DNA from: [Eubacterium] cellulosolvens LD2006 | GTDB taxonomy: Bacteria > Bacillota > Clostridia > Lachnospirales > Lachnospiraceae | Assembly: GCF_000621585.1 (NCBI RefSeq) | Contig: NZ_KK211310.1 | Location: 94,104 to 158,103, forward strand | DNA length: 64,000 nt | Direction: 5' to 3' | Part shown: positions 1 to 8,166 of the stretch, piece after piece | Numbering within the stretch: the first letter of the stretch is position 1 | Layout of the letters: every line of letters starts with the position of its first letter | Translations under genes and position numbers: made by a program | The notes under the pieces: generated by a model | Databases searched by the model: none | The model's input: the letters and a program-made list of their open reading frames with translations, nothing else | Told to the model about the DNA's origin: nothing

Positions 1-1025
1 GCCGTAGGTTCCGGTGTCGCCGTAGGTTCCGGTGTTTCTGTCGGCTCCGGCGTCGCCGTAGGTTCCGGTGTCACGGAAGGCTCCTGGAAATGAAGATCAA
101 CTCCGTCAAAGAAGCTGTCGTCCTTGGTTTTTACCCACATTTTATCGCTGATTTTGTATTTGCCTACCTTCGCCCACTCTTCCTTCGTTCCTTCATAATA
201 GAGATCCTTGAGTTCAGGATAACCATCCGAAAGATTTTCTCCGTCATAATCCTCATAGAAATATTTCAGTGAATGAGGAAGAGAGATTTTCTGAAGAGCG
301 TCCGAACCTATCCAGAGATTGCTGCAAAGGGAAGTCACGCCCTCCGGAATCGTGAGTTCTTTCAGCGACGTACAACCGGCGAACGCCCAGTCACCAAATC
401 TCAGCTCTCCGGACGGGAGATCGATTTTCTTCAGTTTTAAACAGCCATACAGGCTGTAGTCGCCGATCGTTTTTATGCTGTCCGGAAGAATAAGCTCTTC
501 AATTTCCGTACTGCTCGCCAGGGCGCCTTCACTGATCATTTCCACCCCTTCCGGAAGTGTGATTTTCTTCGCCTTGTTGTTCATCAGTCCGCTGACCGTT
601 TTCACGCCTTTGCTGATGGTGATCTCTTCGACATAGGTATCATCATCAATGACATCCATCAGTCGCAGCTGACGCTCGATCACCTCGGTAAGGCCGGCAC
701 ATCCGATCTGCGGCAGCTCATAGTAAGATTTCATATTTCCGTTTCCGAAAACAGACAGTTTCAGCTTGCCGGATTTTTCCTCTTTTACAGCCACCCATTT
801 CACCTGATCCTGCGCCGTCTCCGAACAATATCCGGCGAGAACCACCGTTTCGATCTCCACGTCATCGTCATCTGCGTGCACGTCCTCTGCGTCTCCGTCA
901 TCTACGTCTACATCCTTATCCGTGACGGTCTCGTCCTGCGGAATCTGATCGGCGGTTACACAGACCGGACACGTCTGTATCATCAGACATGCGGCAAGGA
1001 TTGCCAAAAGCATACGTTTTTTCAT
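1..1025 (-). CDS. BspA-like leucine-rich-repeat surface protein, 3' part cut by window edge
   Basis: The reading frame is open from an ATG at 1025 to the left edge, so the C-terminus is missing. An AGGAGAGG ribosome site precedes the start. The first ~20 residues (MKKRMLLAILAACLM...) form a Sec signal peptide. A short Asp/Glu-rich stretch follows, then three to four LRR_5-type repeats with phrases such as ITLPEGV, LILPDSIKTIG, CTSLKELTIPEGV, then a YYEGTKEEWAKV segment that is typical of BspA-family proteins. The last visible part is a TPEPTA/TPEPTE repeat tract that probably spans the cell wall. BspA-like proteins are secreted and often bind host or matrix ligands. The specific ligand and the anchoring mode (sortase motif or wall-binding repeats) cannot be seen here. 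Confidence 0.85.
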   Translation of the reverse strand, partial: MKKRMLLAILAACLMIQTCPVCVTADQIPQDETVTDKDVDVDDGDAEDVHADDDDVEIETVVLAGYCSETAQDQVKWVAVKEEKSGKLKLSVFGNGNMKSYYELPQIGCAGLTEVIERQLRLMDVIDDDTYVEEITISKGVKTVSGLMNNKAKKITLPEGVEMISEGALASSTEIEELILPDSIKTIGDYSLYGCLKLKKIDLPSGELRFGDWAFAGCTSLKELTIPEGVTSLCSNLWIGSDALQKISLPHSLKYFYEDYDGENLSDGYPELKDLYYEGTKEEWAKVGKYKISDKMWVKTKDDSFFDGVDLHFQEPSVTPEPTATPEPTETPEPTATPEPT

Positions 1026-1184
1026 AACCCTCTCCTTTTCATGTTCTTGCACAGTTTAAGGTGCCACTATACATAAAATAGCAATCAAAGCTTCCTTAAT
1101 ATATTGAGCTTCTTGTTAATTTGTCATGTAATTTGAAAAAAGCCGAGTCTAACAACATTGATAGCTTTTGAAAGGATGACACAC

Positions 1185-1231
1185 AAAAAGAGAGCCTGCG
1201 GCAAAAATATGCCGTAAAGCTCCCTTTTGTT
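1185..1231 (-). terminator. Terminator downstream of ssrA
   Basis: Read on the minus strand, an imperfect GC-containing hairpin (AGGGAGCTTTACGGCA pairing with TGCCGCAGGCTCTCTT) is followed by a T-run. It sits about 130 bases past the tmRNA 3' end. Confidence 0.6.
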
Positions 1232-1358
1232 TTCGATTCTTCTGTTGTCCCTGTACACCATAACAAACGGCACCAGTACAACGTACTTCAAATAACCGGA
1301 CAAGAATTTGGTCGAGTTATTTTACGGACGATGTACCAGATACAGGCCATCGCAACGA

Positions 1359-1709
1359 TGGACCAGGCGGGAATCGAACCCGCGTCCGAAAATCTATTCA
1401 TTCGGCTTCTTCCATCACAGTCATTCTATTGGAATTCCCCTTCCAGGGCGCCGGATGACAGGCTCCAGGGTCAGGTAGCTTCATAAATTCTTTCCTCTCC
1501 TCAAAGCTTTGGAGTGAAAGTTCCCCGATTTGAAATGATGCCGATCATCCCGGGCTCGGGAACTCAGGCGATCGACACGCTGCACTTAGGCAGCGAGTGC
1601 GTAACTATTATCGTTAGCGTTTAAATTTAATTCCAGCTTTTCACGTGGTTCCGGAGTCCACGGATGGCTTCCCGAACTTCAAAATCCCCGTCGAAACCAG
1701 TACTAGCCC
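1359..1709 (-). ncRNA. ssrA: tmRNA (transfer-messenger RNA)
   Basis: Rescues stalled ribosomes with SmpB and tags the nascent peptide for proteolysis. The 5' end GGGCTAG pairs with CTGGTCC at the 3' end to close the tRNA-like acceptor stem. The 3' part contains the T-arm GCGGGTTCGATTCCCGC, and the 5' part the conserved TTTCGACGGGGA. The tag frame at 1586-1618 reads GCT AAC GAT AAT AGT TAC GCA CTC GCT GCC TAA, giving ANDNSYALAA after the alanine carried by the tmRNA itself. The base after the acceptor stem is A and the next three are TCG, so CCA is not encoded and must be added after transcription. The gene lies just downstream of smpB and rnr, a common grouping. Confidence 0.97.
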
Positions 1710-1752
1710 CTGGATTTTTCAGTTCAATCTTTAGAGAATGTCCTGTCAGAAT

Positions 1753-1781
1753 AGAATAACAATTTTACACTTTTCTGTCAA
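1753..1781 (-). promoter_or_regulatory. ssrA promoter
   Basis: Minus strand TTGACA (1776-1781), 17-base spacer, TATTCT (1753-1758). Transcription would begin near 1746, leaving a ~37-base leader ahead of the mature tmRNA 5' end, as expected for RNase P processing. The -35 box lies against the smpB stop codon. Confidence 0.75.
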
Positions 1782-1786
1782 CCGGA

Positions 1787-2257
1787 TCAGTAGAGGTTTT
1801 TGACCTTGAAGTTTCTCTCGGCCTCTCTGCGGATGTCCTTCTTCTGAATATCCGCTCTCTTGTCGTAGAGTTTCTTACCTCTGGCGAGACCGATCTGCAC
1901 CTTGATTCTGGAGTCCTTGAAGTAGACCTCGATCGGAACCAGCGTATAACCCTTCTGGGCGATCTTGCCGGCGAGTGTGCGGATCTCTTTCTTATGCATC
2001 AGGAGTTTCTTCGCCCGCAGAGGATCCCTGTTAAAAATATTTCCCTTCTCATAGGGACTGATGTGCATGCCGTAGATAAAGATCTCTCCGTCCTGAATGC
2101 GGACGAAAGACTCCTTGATCGAGCACTTTCCCATGCGGATCGACTTCACTTCCGTTCCGTGAAGTTCGATTCCGCACTCAAATTTCTCATCGATAAAATA
2201 ATCGTGATAAGCTTTCTTGTTGTTGGCGACAATCTTGACGCCTTTTTCTTTCGCCAT
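1787..2257 (-). CDS. smpB: SsrA-binding protein SmpB
   Basis: Small oligonucleotide-fold protein (156 aa, normal length) that binds the tRNA-like part of tmRNA and brings it to stalled ribosomes. Typical features are the N-terminal [31 protein letters not shown] region (read in parts), the [12 protein letters not shown] and HISPYEKGN segments, and the basic C-terminal tail [19 protein letters not shown] that enters the decoding site. The ATG at 2257 has AAGGGGTGAACG in front of it. It is followed immediately by the ssrA promoter and gene, so the two partners of trans-translation are adjacent. Confidence 0.97.
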   Translation of the reverse strand: MAKEKGVKIVANNKKAYHDYFIDEKFECGIELHGTEVKSIRMGKCSIKESFVRIQDGEIFIYGMHISPYEKGNIFNRDPLRAKKLLMHKKEIRTLAGKIAQKGYTLVPIEVYFKDSRIKVQIGLARGKKLYDKRADIQKKDIRREAERNFKVKNLY

Positions 2258-2355
2258 ACGTTCACCCCTTATGTTACAATTTCCGTATTTCAGATATCAC
2301 GTCGTATTCCCAAACGGAAACCTTAACGCTTTGTTGCGGCTTTTGATCGGTCGTC

Positions 2356-2384
2356 ATTATACGCCGGATCGATAATCTGTTCAA
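2356..2384 (-). promoter_or_regulatory. Probable smpB promoter
   Basis: Minus strand TTGAAC (2379-2384), 17-base spacer, TATAAT (2356-2361), in the 159-base gap between rnr and smpB. It would let smpB be expressed independently of rnr. Confidence 0.6.
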
Positions 2385-2416
2385 CCATCCGATCTCTGTC
2401 AGCCTGTTTGAAAAAT

Positions 2417-4510
2417 TTACACTTCGTCGTTCGGTTCCCCGCTCTCTGAAGATTCCGTGACAAGCGAAAAGTCGATGATTCTCCGGTAGGTGTCCGCGCG
2501 GATGGTGCGGACGGTCAGTGTCTGTCCGAGTTCATAGACGATGCCGGTATTTTTTCCGACAAGCTGCATACTCTCCTCTTTGTACTCGTAATAATCGCCC
2601 TTGAGCGACGAGATGTGAATCAGTCCCTCAATAGTGTCCGGACGCTGCACATAGATTCCCCACTCCGTAACGCCGGTGACAAAGGCCTCCGTCACCTCTC
2701 CGAGGTGTTCGGCGACATACTGTGCCATCTTCAGCTTGTTGCACTCGCGCTCGATCTCCGTGGCGCGGCGCTCCAGCGCCGATGTCTTCCATGCCACATC
2801 CTCAAGGATTCTCTCGTAAAAACTCCGTTTCCTCTCTCCGAGCATGCCTCTCAGATCATCCTTGATGATCCGGTGAATCTGAAGATCCGGATATCTTCGG
2901 ATCGGGGAGGTAAAGTGACAGTAGTACTTCGCGGCAAGACCGAAATGTCCGCAGTTCTCCGGGGAATATCTGGCCTGCTGCATTGAGCGCAGCAGCATGG
3001 AGCTGATCATCTTCTCTTTCGGATTTCCCTCAACCTTCGCGACAATCTGCTGTACTTCCTTGGAGCTGATATGCTGTTCTTTTTTTGTTACGTTCACGCC
3101 CATGGTGCGAAGTGTCGTCAGAAGATTCTCAATCTTCTCTTCATCCGGATTTTCGTGTGTCCGGTACAGGAACGGAAGCTTGGCATCCGCGTATCTTTTG
3201 GCGACGGTCTCGTTGGCGCTCAGCATAAACTGCTCGATCAGTCTCGTGGCTGTATTTGCGGTTCTCGGATAAATTCTGACCGGACGCCCCTCTTCGTCGA
3301 GTTCGATTTTTGTCTCGGGAATGTCGAAATCGATCATACCCCTCTTCGAACGCATCTCGCGGAGAATTTCGGCAAGATTTTTCATATCGAAGAGCATCGG
3401 AACAATGTCCGCATACATGCTCGTCAGCTCCGGATCTCTGTCGACGATGATCTTCTGCACTTCCGTATAGGTCATTCTGTGCGAAGAACAGATCACGGAC
3501 TCGACAATCCTGCTCTCGAGCGTATGTCCCTCACGGTCAATCTTCATAAAACAGGAAAGCGTCAGACGGTCCTGTCCTTCGTTCAGTGAACAGACGCCAT
3601 TGGAAAGTTTCTCCGGAAGCATCGGGATCACTCTGTCCGGAAGATACACGGACGTTCCTCTCCGGAGTGCCTCGTTGTCCATGGCACTCGACGCCGGCAC
3701 GTAATTGCTCACATCCGCGATGTGGACGCCGAGGATATAGTTGGAGCCGGACTTCTCTACGGAGACAGCGTCGTCGAGATCCTTTGAGTCGTCTCCGTCA
3801 ATCGTGATTACCACTTTATCTCTGAGATCCACTCTTCCCGCAAAATCGTTGCCGGCCGGACCGTTCGGACATTTATCCGCCTGTCGCTGTACCTTATCCG
3901 GAAACTCATGCGGGATGCCGTAGACTTCCACAAGCTCCGTGAGATCCGCACCCGGCTCATCGCTTCGAAGATACGGCTTTTTCGATCTTTTTCCCCGGCC
4001 GATGCTGTCATCCGCCCTTCTTCCGGTTCGTCTCCCCGCTCCGGTTTCACTTCTGTCTCCTCTGCGCCGGTCTCTTTTCCGGTCCGCCTTCACAAACAGA
4101 CTGCCGTTCTCTCCGCCGATCGCAGGATCTTCCGCTGAACCGATGGCATTCTCATCCCTGCCATCTTCCGAAGCATCACCTGCCGCCTTCATCCGGCACT
4201 TCCGGTAGAGGCCGTGCTCTGTCACTTCAATCATGCTCTTCGCCTCAAGAACGGCGAGAGCCTGGAGAAACTCCTTCCGCTTTGCCTTCGGAATATCAAG
4301 AAGGAAGGCAATCTCTTTCGCGCGCATCGGCTCGTAGTTTTTCGAACAGATGAAATCGTAGAGCAGTTTTTGTCTCTTTCGGGAGACGGAACGGCTCGCT
4401 GCCTGCTCCTTTGAGCGGGTTCCTTTGTTTACCCGCTCAGCCGGTTTGCTGTTCTTCCGGTTCTTCTTTTTTGTTCCTGTATTTATTCTCTTATCTTTAT
4501 GATCTGTCAT
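2417..4510 (-). CDS. rnr: Ribonuclease R, atypical: cold-shock domains replaced by a charged linker
   Basis: 3'-5' exoribonuclease that degrades structured RNA and, with tmRNA, non-stop mRNA. The 697-aa product starts with a Lys/Arg-rich tail (1-48) and a winged-helix domain (about 50-103, with PMRAKEIAFLLDIP). Residues 104-185 are low-complexity Arg/Asp/Gly/Ser sequence. The pre-RNB segment PGADLTELVEVYGIPHEF follows, then the RNB domain from about 227 with the catalytic aspartates D238, D244, D246, D247 in TIDGDDSKDLDD, then a C-terminal S1 domain (VTEWGIYVQRPDTIEGLIHISS). The two cold-shock domains that normally occupy the space between helix domain and RNB are not recognisable. No other frame of this DNA supplies them. 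The C-terminus is acidic rather than Lys-rich. Start chosen at the ATG after AAGAAGGAATAC. Confidence 0.93.
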   Translation of the reverse strand: MTDHKDKRINTGTKKKNRKNSKPAERVNKGTRSKEQAASRSVSRKRQKLLYDFICSKNYEPMRAKEIAFLLDIPKAKRKEFLQALAVLEAKSMIEVTEHGLYRKCRMKAAGDASEDGRDENAIGSAEDPAIGGENGSLFVKADRKRDRRRGDRSETGAGRRTGRRADDSIGRGKRSKKPYLRSDEPGADLTELVEVYGIPHEFPDKVQRQADKCPNGPAGNDFAGRVDLRDKVVITIDGDDSKDLDDAVSVEKSGSNYILGVHIADVSNYVPASSAMDNEALRRGTSVYLPDRVIPMLPEKLSNGVCSLNEGQDRLTLSCFMKIDREGHTLESRIVESVICSSHRMTYTEVQKIIVDRDPELTSMYADIVPMLFDMKNLAEILREMRSKRGMIDFDIPETKIELDEEGRPVRIYPRTANTATRLIEQFMLSANETVAKRYADAKLPFLYRTHENPDEEKIENLLTTLRTMGVNVTKKEQHISSKEVQQIVAKVEGNPKEKMISSMLLRSMQQARYSPENCGHFGLAAKYYCHFTSPIRRYPDLQIHRIIKDDLRGMLGERKRSFYERILEDVAWKTSALERRATEIERECNKLKMAQYVAEHLGEVTEAFVTGVTEWGIYVQRPDTIEGLIHISSLKGDYYEYKEESMQLVGKNTGIVYELGQTLTVRTIRADTYRRIIDFSLVTESSESGEPNDEV

Positions 4511-4620
4511 GTATTCCTTCTTTATTTATAATTCTGTCATATCCGATGCCCAGTTGCTTTCTGTCGTTCGCGACATTCTCGCGCCGAGCTTGGGATGCGA
4601 AGCATCTACTCATCGCGCGA

Positions 4621-4682
4621 GTGCGCATCCCGCGGAGCGTTTTGTGTTATAGAAATTCCGGAGGAATTTCTATAACACAAAA
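4621..4682 (+). repeat. Dispersed palindromic element, copy 1
   Basis: GCGCATCCCGCGGAGCGTT leads into a perfect 19-bp inverted repeat: arm 4640-4658 (TTTTGTGTTATAGAAATTC), 5-base loop, arm 4664-4682. The same lead-in plus palindrome design occurs at 24542-24605 and 61705-61763. Confidence 0.75.
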
Positions 4683-4714
4683 TAAGGCTGCCGCACGGAG
4701 ATGCAGCAGCCTTA
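4682..4714 (-). terminator. secG terminator
   Basis: Minus strand AAGGCTGC, 14-base loop, GCAGCCTT followed by ATTTTGTG. It lies 6 bases past the secG stop. Confidence 0.7.
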
Positions 4715-4720
4715 TGCCTC

Positions 4721-4966
4721 TTAGAAATTGATATTAAGGACAATGGAAAGCGCGAAGAAAAGTACCGCCAGAACTCGTGTGATACGAATCAGGTTTCCTT
4801 CCTTTGAACGACCTTTGTTCTTGCTCCAGTATGTCTCTGTATTGTTGCTGACACCTGCGATCGCCCCGAGTCCTCTATCCTTACCCTGCTGCATAAGAAT
4901 CACGATAATCATTCCGATACAATCCAATGCAAAAAGAACGGTAAGTACTGTACGAAGTATTGCCAC
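4721..4966 (-). CDS. secG: Protein-export membrane protein SecG
   Basis: Small membrane subunit of the SecYEG translocon (81 aa). It has two transmembrane segments (about 3-22 and 61-79) joined by the family loop with VILMQQGKDRGLGAIAG. The start codon is GTG at 4966, chosen because GGAGG lies 7 bases upstream. It sits immediately upstream of rnr in transcription order, the usual Firmicutes arrangement, and ends in its own terminator. Confidence 0.95.
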   Translation of the reverse strand: MAILRTVLTVLFALDCIGMIIVILMQQGKDRGLGAIAGVSNNTETYWSKNKGRSKEGNLIRITRVLAVLFFALSIVLNINF

Positions 4967-5021
4967 CTTGCTACCTCCTGCTGTTTCTCAAAAGCTCATG
5001 TAAAATAATATAACATAATTA

Positions 5022-5462
5022 TCAAAGGTTTTCAAGCAATATCGTGAACGGTCCGTCGTTTAAAAGCGACACTTTCATATCCGCTCCAAAGCTTCCGGTC
5101 TCAACGACATCCACCTGTTTTTTCGCCTCTTCGACAATGTAATTGTACAGGTTCTCAGCCTGATCCGGATCTCCGGCTTCCACAAAGCTCGGCCGGTTTC
5201 CTTTTTTACAGTTCGCGTAGAGCGTGACCTGCGAGACAAGAAGAAGTTCTCCTCCGACGTCCTTCAGAGAGAGATTTGTTTTTCCCTCTTCGTCTTCAAA
5301 AATCCGAAGTCCGATCATCTTCTTCAGATATTTGTCGGCCGTCTCCTTCGTATCTTCTTTTCCGACGCCGATCAGGACAAGAAAGCCTTTGCCGATCCTG
5401 CCGATGGTCTCGCCGTCTACTTCCACTGCCGCTTCTGTCACGCGCTGAATCACAAATTTCAT
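5022..5462 (-). CDS. dtd: D-aminoacyl-tRNA deacylase
   Basis: Hydrolyses D-amino acids (classically D-Tyr) from mischarged tRNA. 146 aa, the standard length. It starts with the family sequence [15 protein letters not shown]. It carries the SQxT motif as [11 protein letters not shown], with Val where Phe is usual, and the C-terminal [11 protein letters not shown], where the family usually has NDGPVT. ATG at 5462 follows AAGGAGAATAAACG. It lies 12 bases downstream of the ABC transporter ATPase gene, so it is probably cotranscribed with it. Confidence 0.95.
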   Translation of the reverse strand: MKFVIQRVTEAAVEVDGETIGRIGKGFLVLIGVGKEDTKETADKYLKKMIGLRIFEDEEGKTNLSLKDVGGELLLVSQVTLYANCKKGNRPSFVEAGDPDQAENLYNYIVEEAKKQVDVVETGSFGADMKVSLLNDGPFTILLENL

Positions 5463-5474
5463 CGTTTATTCTCC

Positions 5475-6215
5475 TTACAGAACCTTGGAAAGGAATTCCT
5501 GCAGTCTCGGCGCCTTCGGATGGTTGAAAATCTCATCCGGCGTTCCCTCTTCCATGATGATGCCGTCGGCGCAGAAAAGCACGCGGTCCGCAACTTCTCT
5601 CGCAAAGCCCATCTCGTGAGTGACAACCGCCATGGTCATTCCGTCGTCTGCCAGCTCTTTCATAACGTTGAGAACCTCGCCTACCATCTCCGGATCGAGG
5701 GCGGAAGTCGGCTCGTCGAAAAGCATCAGCCTCGGGCGCATCGCCAGCGCGCGGACAATGGCAATTCTCTGTTTCTGTCCGCCGGAGAGGGATGCCGGAT
5801 AGGTGTCTGCCTTGTCATAGAGATCGACGCGGCGAAGAAGTTTCTCTGCTTCCGCGTCCGCCTCGTCCTGTGTCATCAGCCCCGTGCGGAGCGGCGCCAG
5901 CGTGATGTTCTTTCGGACGGTCATATTCGGGAAGAGATTGAAATGCTGGAATACCATTCCCATGTGCTGACGGATCTTGTTGATGTCCGCCGCGGGATCC
6001 GTGATATCCTGTCCGTCGAAGTAAATTTTTCCGCTTGTCGGCATCTCAAGAAGATTCATGCAGCGGAGAATCGTGGATTTACCGGAACCGGAGGGTCCCA
6101 GAATAACAACTTTTTCACCCGCGTCGATGTGGTTGGACACATCGTTCAGAACCGTGTTGTCGCCGAAGGCTTTTGTCAGATGTTCGATTTTAATCAAAGA
6201 ATTATTTCCGCTCAC
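5475..6215 (-). CDS. Polar amino-acid ABC transporter, ATP-binding subunit (GlnQ/HisP type)
   Basis: Energises import of a polar amino acid at the membrane. The 246-aa protein has Walker [15 protein letters not shown]-loop [13 protein letters not shown], signature [15 protein letters not shown], Walker [16 protein letters not shown] and switch His VTHEMGFA, all typical of the polar amino-acid transporter family. The GTG start at 6215 overlaps the end of the permease gene by 14 bases, with AAAGGAGA inside that gene, so translation is probably coupled. The substrate cannot be told from this subunit. Confidence 0.95.
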   Translation of the reverse strand: MSGNNSLIKIEHLTKAFGDNTVLNDVSNHIDAGEKVVILGPSGSGKSTILRCMNLLEMPTSGKIYFDGQDITDPAADINKIRQHMGMVFQHFNLFPNMTVRKNITLAPLRTGLMTQDEADAEAEKLLRRVDLYDKADTYPASLSGGQKQRIAIVRALAMRPRLMLFDEPTSALDPEMVGEVLNVMKELADDGMTMAVVTHEMGFAREVADRVLFCADGIIMEEGTPDEIFNHPKAPRLQEFLSKVL

Positions 6216-6918
6216 TGCGACGAAGTCTCCTTTCGAGTTTTCCCTGAAGATAGGTCAGGATCATAACGACCACGAGATACATCACCGCGATTCCGATGTA
6301 CGGCATGAGCGGAAGGTAGGTTCTCGCCTGAATATCTCTCGCTACCTTTGTCAGCTCTGTCATTCCGATGACCGATACCAGGGATGTATCCTTAAACAGT
6401 GTGATCAGCTCGTTGCCGAGTGCCGGCAGAATGTTTTTGATCGCCTGCGGAATGATAATGTCCTTCATAACCGTCGCGTATCCCATACCAAGAGATCTGC
6501 CGGCCTCCATCTGACCCGGATCGATGGACATGATGCCGCCGCGGATAATCTCAGACACGTAGGCGCCGGAGTTGATTCCGAGGGAAAGGATTGCGATCAG
6601 ATAATAATGCGTGCTCGAAGAAAAAACAACGAAGCCCATGATCAAAAGCTGTACCATCATCGGGGTTCCCCGGATCACCGTCGTGTAGACATGACAGACG
6701 GCGTTGATGATCTTAAGACCAATCGACGCATGTCCCTTCTTCTGGTCATGATTTGTGCGGACAACCGCCACGAGAATACCCAGCACTACTCCAAGTGCCA
6801 GAGCTCCCAAAGTGATGACCAGTGAACTCCCGAGTCCTTTCAGATACAACAGCCATCTATTATTTGTGATAAAGCTCATCTCGAACTGTTCTGCTAAATC
6901 ACTAAAAAATGAATTCAA
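6202..6918 (-). CDS. Polar amino-acid ABC transporter, permease subunit (HisM/GlnP type)
   Basis: Integral membrane subunit of the importer (238 aa). Five or so transmembrane segments are visible, with the family EAA region around [21 protein letters not shown] and the N-terminal [18 protein letters not shown] segment. The start is TTG at 6918, because AAGGAGG lies 8 bases upstream and no ATG fits. It is separated from the binding-protein gene by a large hairpin, which would give fewer permease than binding-protein transcripts. Confidence 0.95.
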   Translation of the reverse strand: MNSFFSDLAEQFEMSFITNNRWLLYLKGLGSSLVITLGALALGVVLGILVAVVRTNHDQKKGHASIGLKIINAVCHVYTTVIRGTPMMVQLLIMGFVVFSSSTHYYLIAILSLGINSGAYVSEIIRGGIMSIDPGQMEAGRSLGMGYATVMKDIIIPQAIKNILPALGNELITLFKDTSLVSVIGMTELTKVARDIQARTYLPLMPYIGIAVMYLVVVMILTYLQGKLERRLRRSERK

Positions 6919-6965
6919 GAGAATTTCCTCCTTGCAGTATTGATTTTAGCCTTATGCATTATAGC

Positions 6966-7050
6966 ACAAAAAGAGCTGCTGCACGAAGGATTTTCATAAA
7001 TAAATATACATCGCTGTATGTATTCATGAAAACGGCCTCTGTACAACAGC
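6966..7050 (-). promoter_or_regulatory. Intercistronic attenuating hairpin between binding protein and permease genes
   Basis: A 76-base imperfect inverted repeat (outer arms GCTGCTGCAC at 6975 and GTACAACAGC at 7041-7050; inner arms TTTTCATAAATA and TATTCATGAAAA) is followed on the minus strand by TCTTTTTG. It looks like a partial Rho-independent terminator that trims readthrough into the permease and ATPase genes. A TATAAT (6960-6965) lies beyond it and could be a weak internal promoter. Confidence 0.6.
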
Positions 7051-7089
7051 CCGTTGATTTTCTTACATGTATTGCTCAGTCAGATTAAC

Positions 7090-7905
7090 TTATGCCTGGA
7101 TGTATTTATCAACGATTTTCTGAACTGTTCCGTCCTCGATCAGCTCGTTCAGAGCTTTGTTTACAGCCTCAAGAAGCGGATCGTTTTTCTTGGAAACGCC
7201 GATGGCGTACTCTTCCTCAGCGTAAGCTGTATCCAGAATCTTCAGTCCCTTATTTGCTTTTACAAATTCCTGTGCCGGAGCATTGTCGATGACTACAGCG
7301 TCAACCTTGCCTGTTGTCAGCGCCTGTACTGCTGTAGCTCCGTCCGGATAAGCGATGGCCTTATCGCCGTAACCGCCATTCTCCTCTGTATCGGAGCAGT
7401 AGATGTAACCGGTGGTTCCCTCCTGGCATCCGATGGCCTTTGCCTTGCCAAGATCATCAACAGAAGCGATTTCGGAATCTTCCGGAACGATGATGGACTG
7501 TACGCCCTTTGTGTAGGTATCTGTGAAGTTGATGTTTTTCTTTCTCTCTTCGTTTACGGTCAAACCGGCCATAGCAATATCGGATTTTCCGTTCTGAACG
7601 GAAGTGATTACGGAAGAGAACTCCATGTCATCTACAACAAGCTCCAGACCAAGCTTCTTCGCGATCTCTGTGGCGATCTCTACATCGATACCCTCGTATC
7701 CGCCGTCATCCGTGGTCATCTCATAAGGAGGGAATGACGCGTTTGTCGCCATGTGAAGTTTTCCGTCCTCTACCACATTCAGCTCGGCAACGTTGGAAAC
7801 GGAAGTTCCGGAGACTGCATTGCTCTCCTTGTTCTCCGTGGATCCGCAGGCTGCCAGTGAAAGCATCATACCCAGTGAAAGAACTGCGACTAAAATCTTT
7901 TTCAT
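7090..7905 (-). CDS. Polar amino-acid ABC transporter, substrate-binding lipoprotein
   Basis: Captures the amino acid outside the cell and delivers it to the permease. 271 aa, bacterial extracellular solute-binding family 3. The signal peptide ends in the lipobox LAAC at about residues 17-20 (MLSLAACGS), so it is membrane-tethered. Family marks are LHMATNASFPPYEM, GIDVEIATEIAKKLGLEL, GKSDIAMAGLTVNEERK and, near the end, YAIGVSKKNDPLLEAVNKAL. First gene of the transporter operon, with its own promoter and a possible ArgR-type operator. Substrate not established; an arginine, lysine, histidine or cystine-type ligand would fit the family. Confidence 0.94.
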   Translation of the reverse strand: MKKILVAVLSLGMMLSLAACGSTENKESNAVSGTSVSNVAELNVVEDGKLHMATNASFPPYEMTTDDGGYEGIDVEIATEIAKKLGLELVVDDMEFSSVITSVQNGKSDIAMAGLTVNEERKKNINFTDTYTKGVQSIIVPEDSEIASVDDLGKAKAIGCQEGTTGYIYCSDTEENGGYGDKAIAYPDGATAVQALTTGKVDAVVIDNAPAQEFVKANKGLKILDTAYAEEEYAIGVSKKNDPLLEAVNKALNELIEDGTVQKIVDKYIQA

Positions 7906-7961
7906 TTCTTTTTCCTCTTTTCGTTTTTCTTAATTAAACACCCATATACATCCATACCCAT

Positions 7962-7981
7962 ATGTTATAAGTATTCATACA
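7962..7981 (-). promoter_or_regulatory. Possible ArgR-type operator
   Basis: Minus strand TGTATGAATACTTATAACAT, preceded by ATATTCATTCATTC, resembles two loosely spaced ARG boxes (core TGAAT/ATTCA). It lies just downstream of the promoter. This is a resemblance only. Confidence 0.35.
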
Positions 7982-7991
7982 GAATGAATGA

Positions 7992-8020
7992 ATATTAACA
8001 CTTTCTATGCATTCAGTCAA
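7992..8020 (-). promoter_or_regulatory. Promoter of the amino-acid transporter operon
   Basis: Minus strand TTGACT (8015-8020), 17-base spacer, TAATAT (7992-7997). Confidence 0.7.
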
Positions 8021-8050
8021 CCGCTATAATCACAGACGCGAATATTTATG

Positions 8051-8088
8051 AAAAAACGCGGATGATCCCGAGACCATCCGCGTTTTTT
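8051..8088 (-). terminator. gpmI terminator
   Basis: Perfect 14-bp stem: AAAAAACGCGGATG (8051-8064) and CATCCGCGTTTTTT (8075-8088), 10-base loop. The T-run follows the stem on either strand, so it may act in both directions. Confidence 0.85.
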
Positions 8089-8166
8089 TCGCCTGTATTT
8101 ATACACGTTTTATGCATTTTCGCATAAATCCTGCATAATATTCTTCGATTTTTTTAAAGAATCAAA

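Larger units (their letters stand above)
4511..4720. other. Intergenic region between secG and rnr
   Basis: No gene seen. It carries the rnr ribosome site, a GC-rich stretch (4555-4637), a 19-bp perfect inverted repeat and the secG terminator, the last two listed separately. Confidence 0.6.

Noticed and set aside
1096-1281. A 61-codon minus-strand frame between the LRR gene and ssrA.
   Set aside because: It runs through the ssrA terminator, has no ribosome site and has Cys/Ser-rich random-like composition.
3808-4050. Possible frameshift hiding the missing cold-shock domains of RNase R.
   Set aside because: None of the other frames in this stretch shows cold-shock motifs, and the main frame is open throughout.
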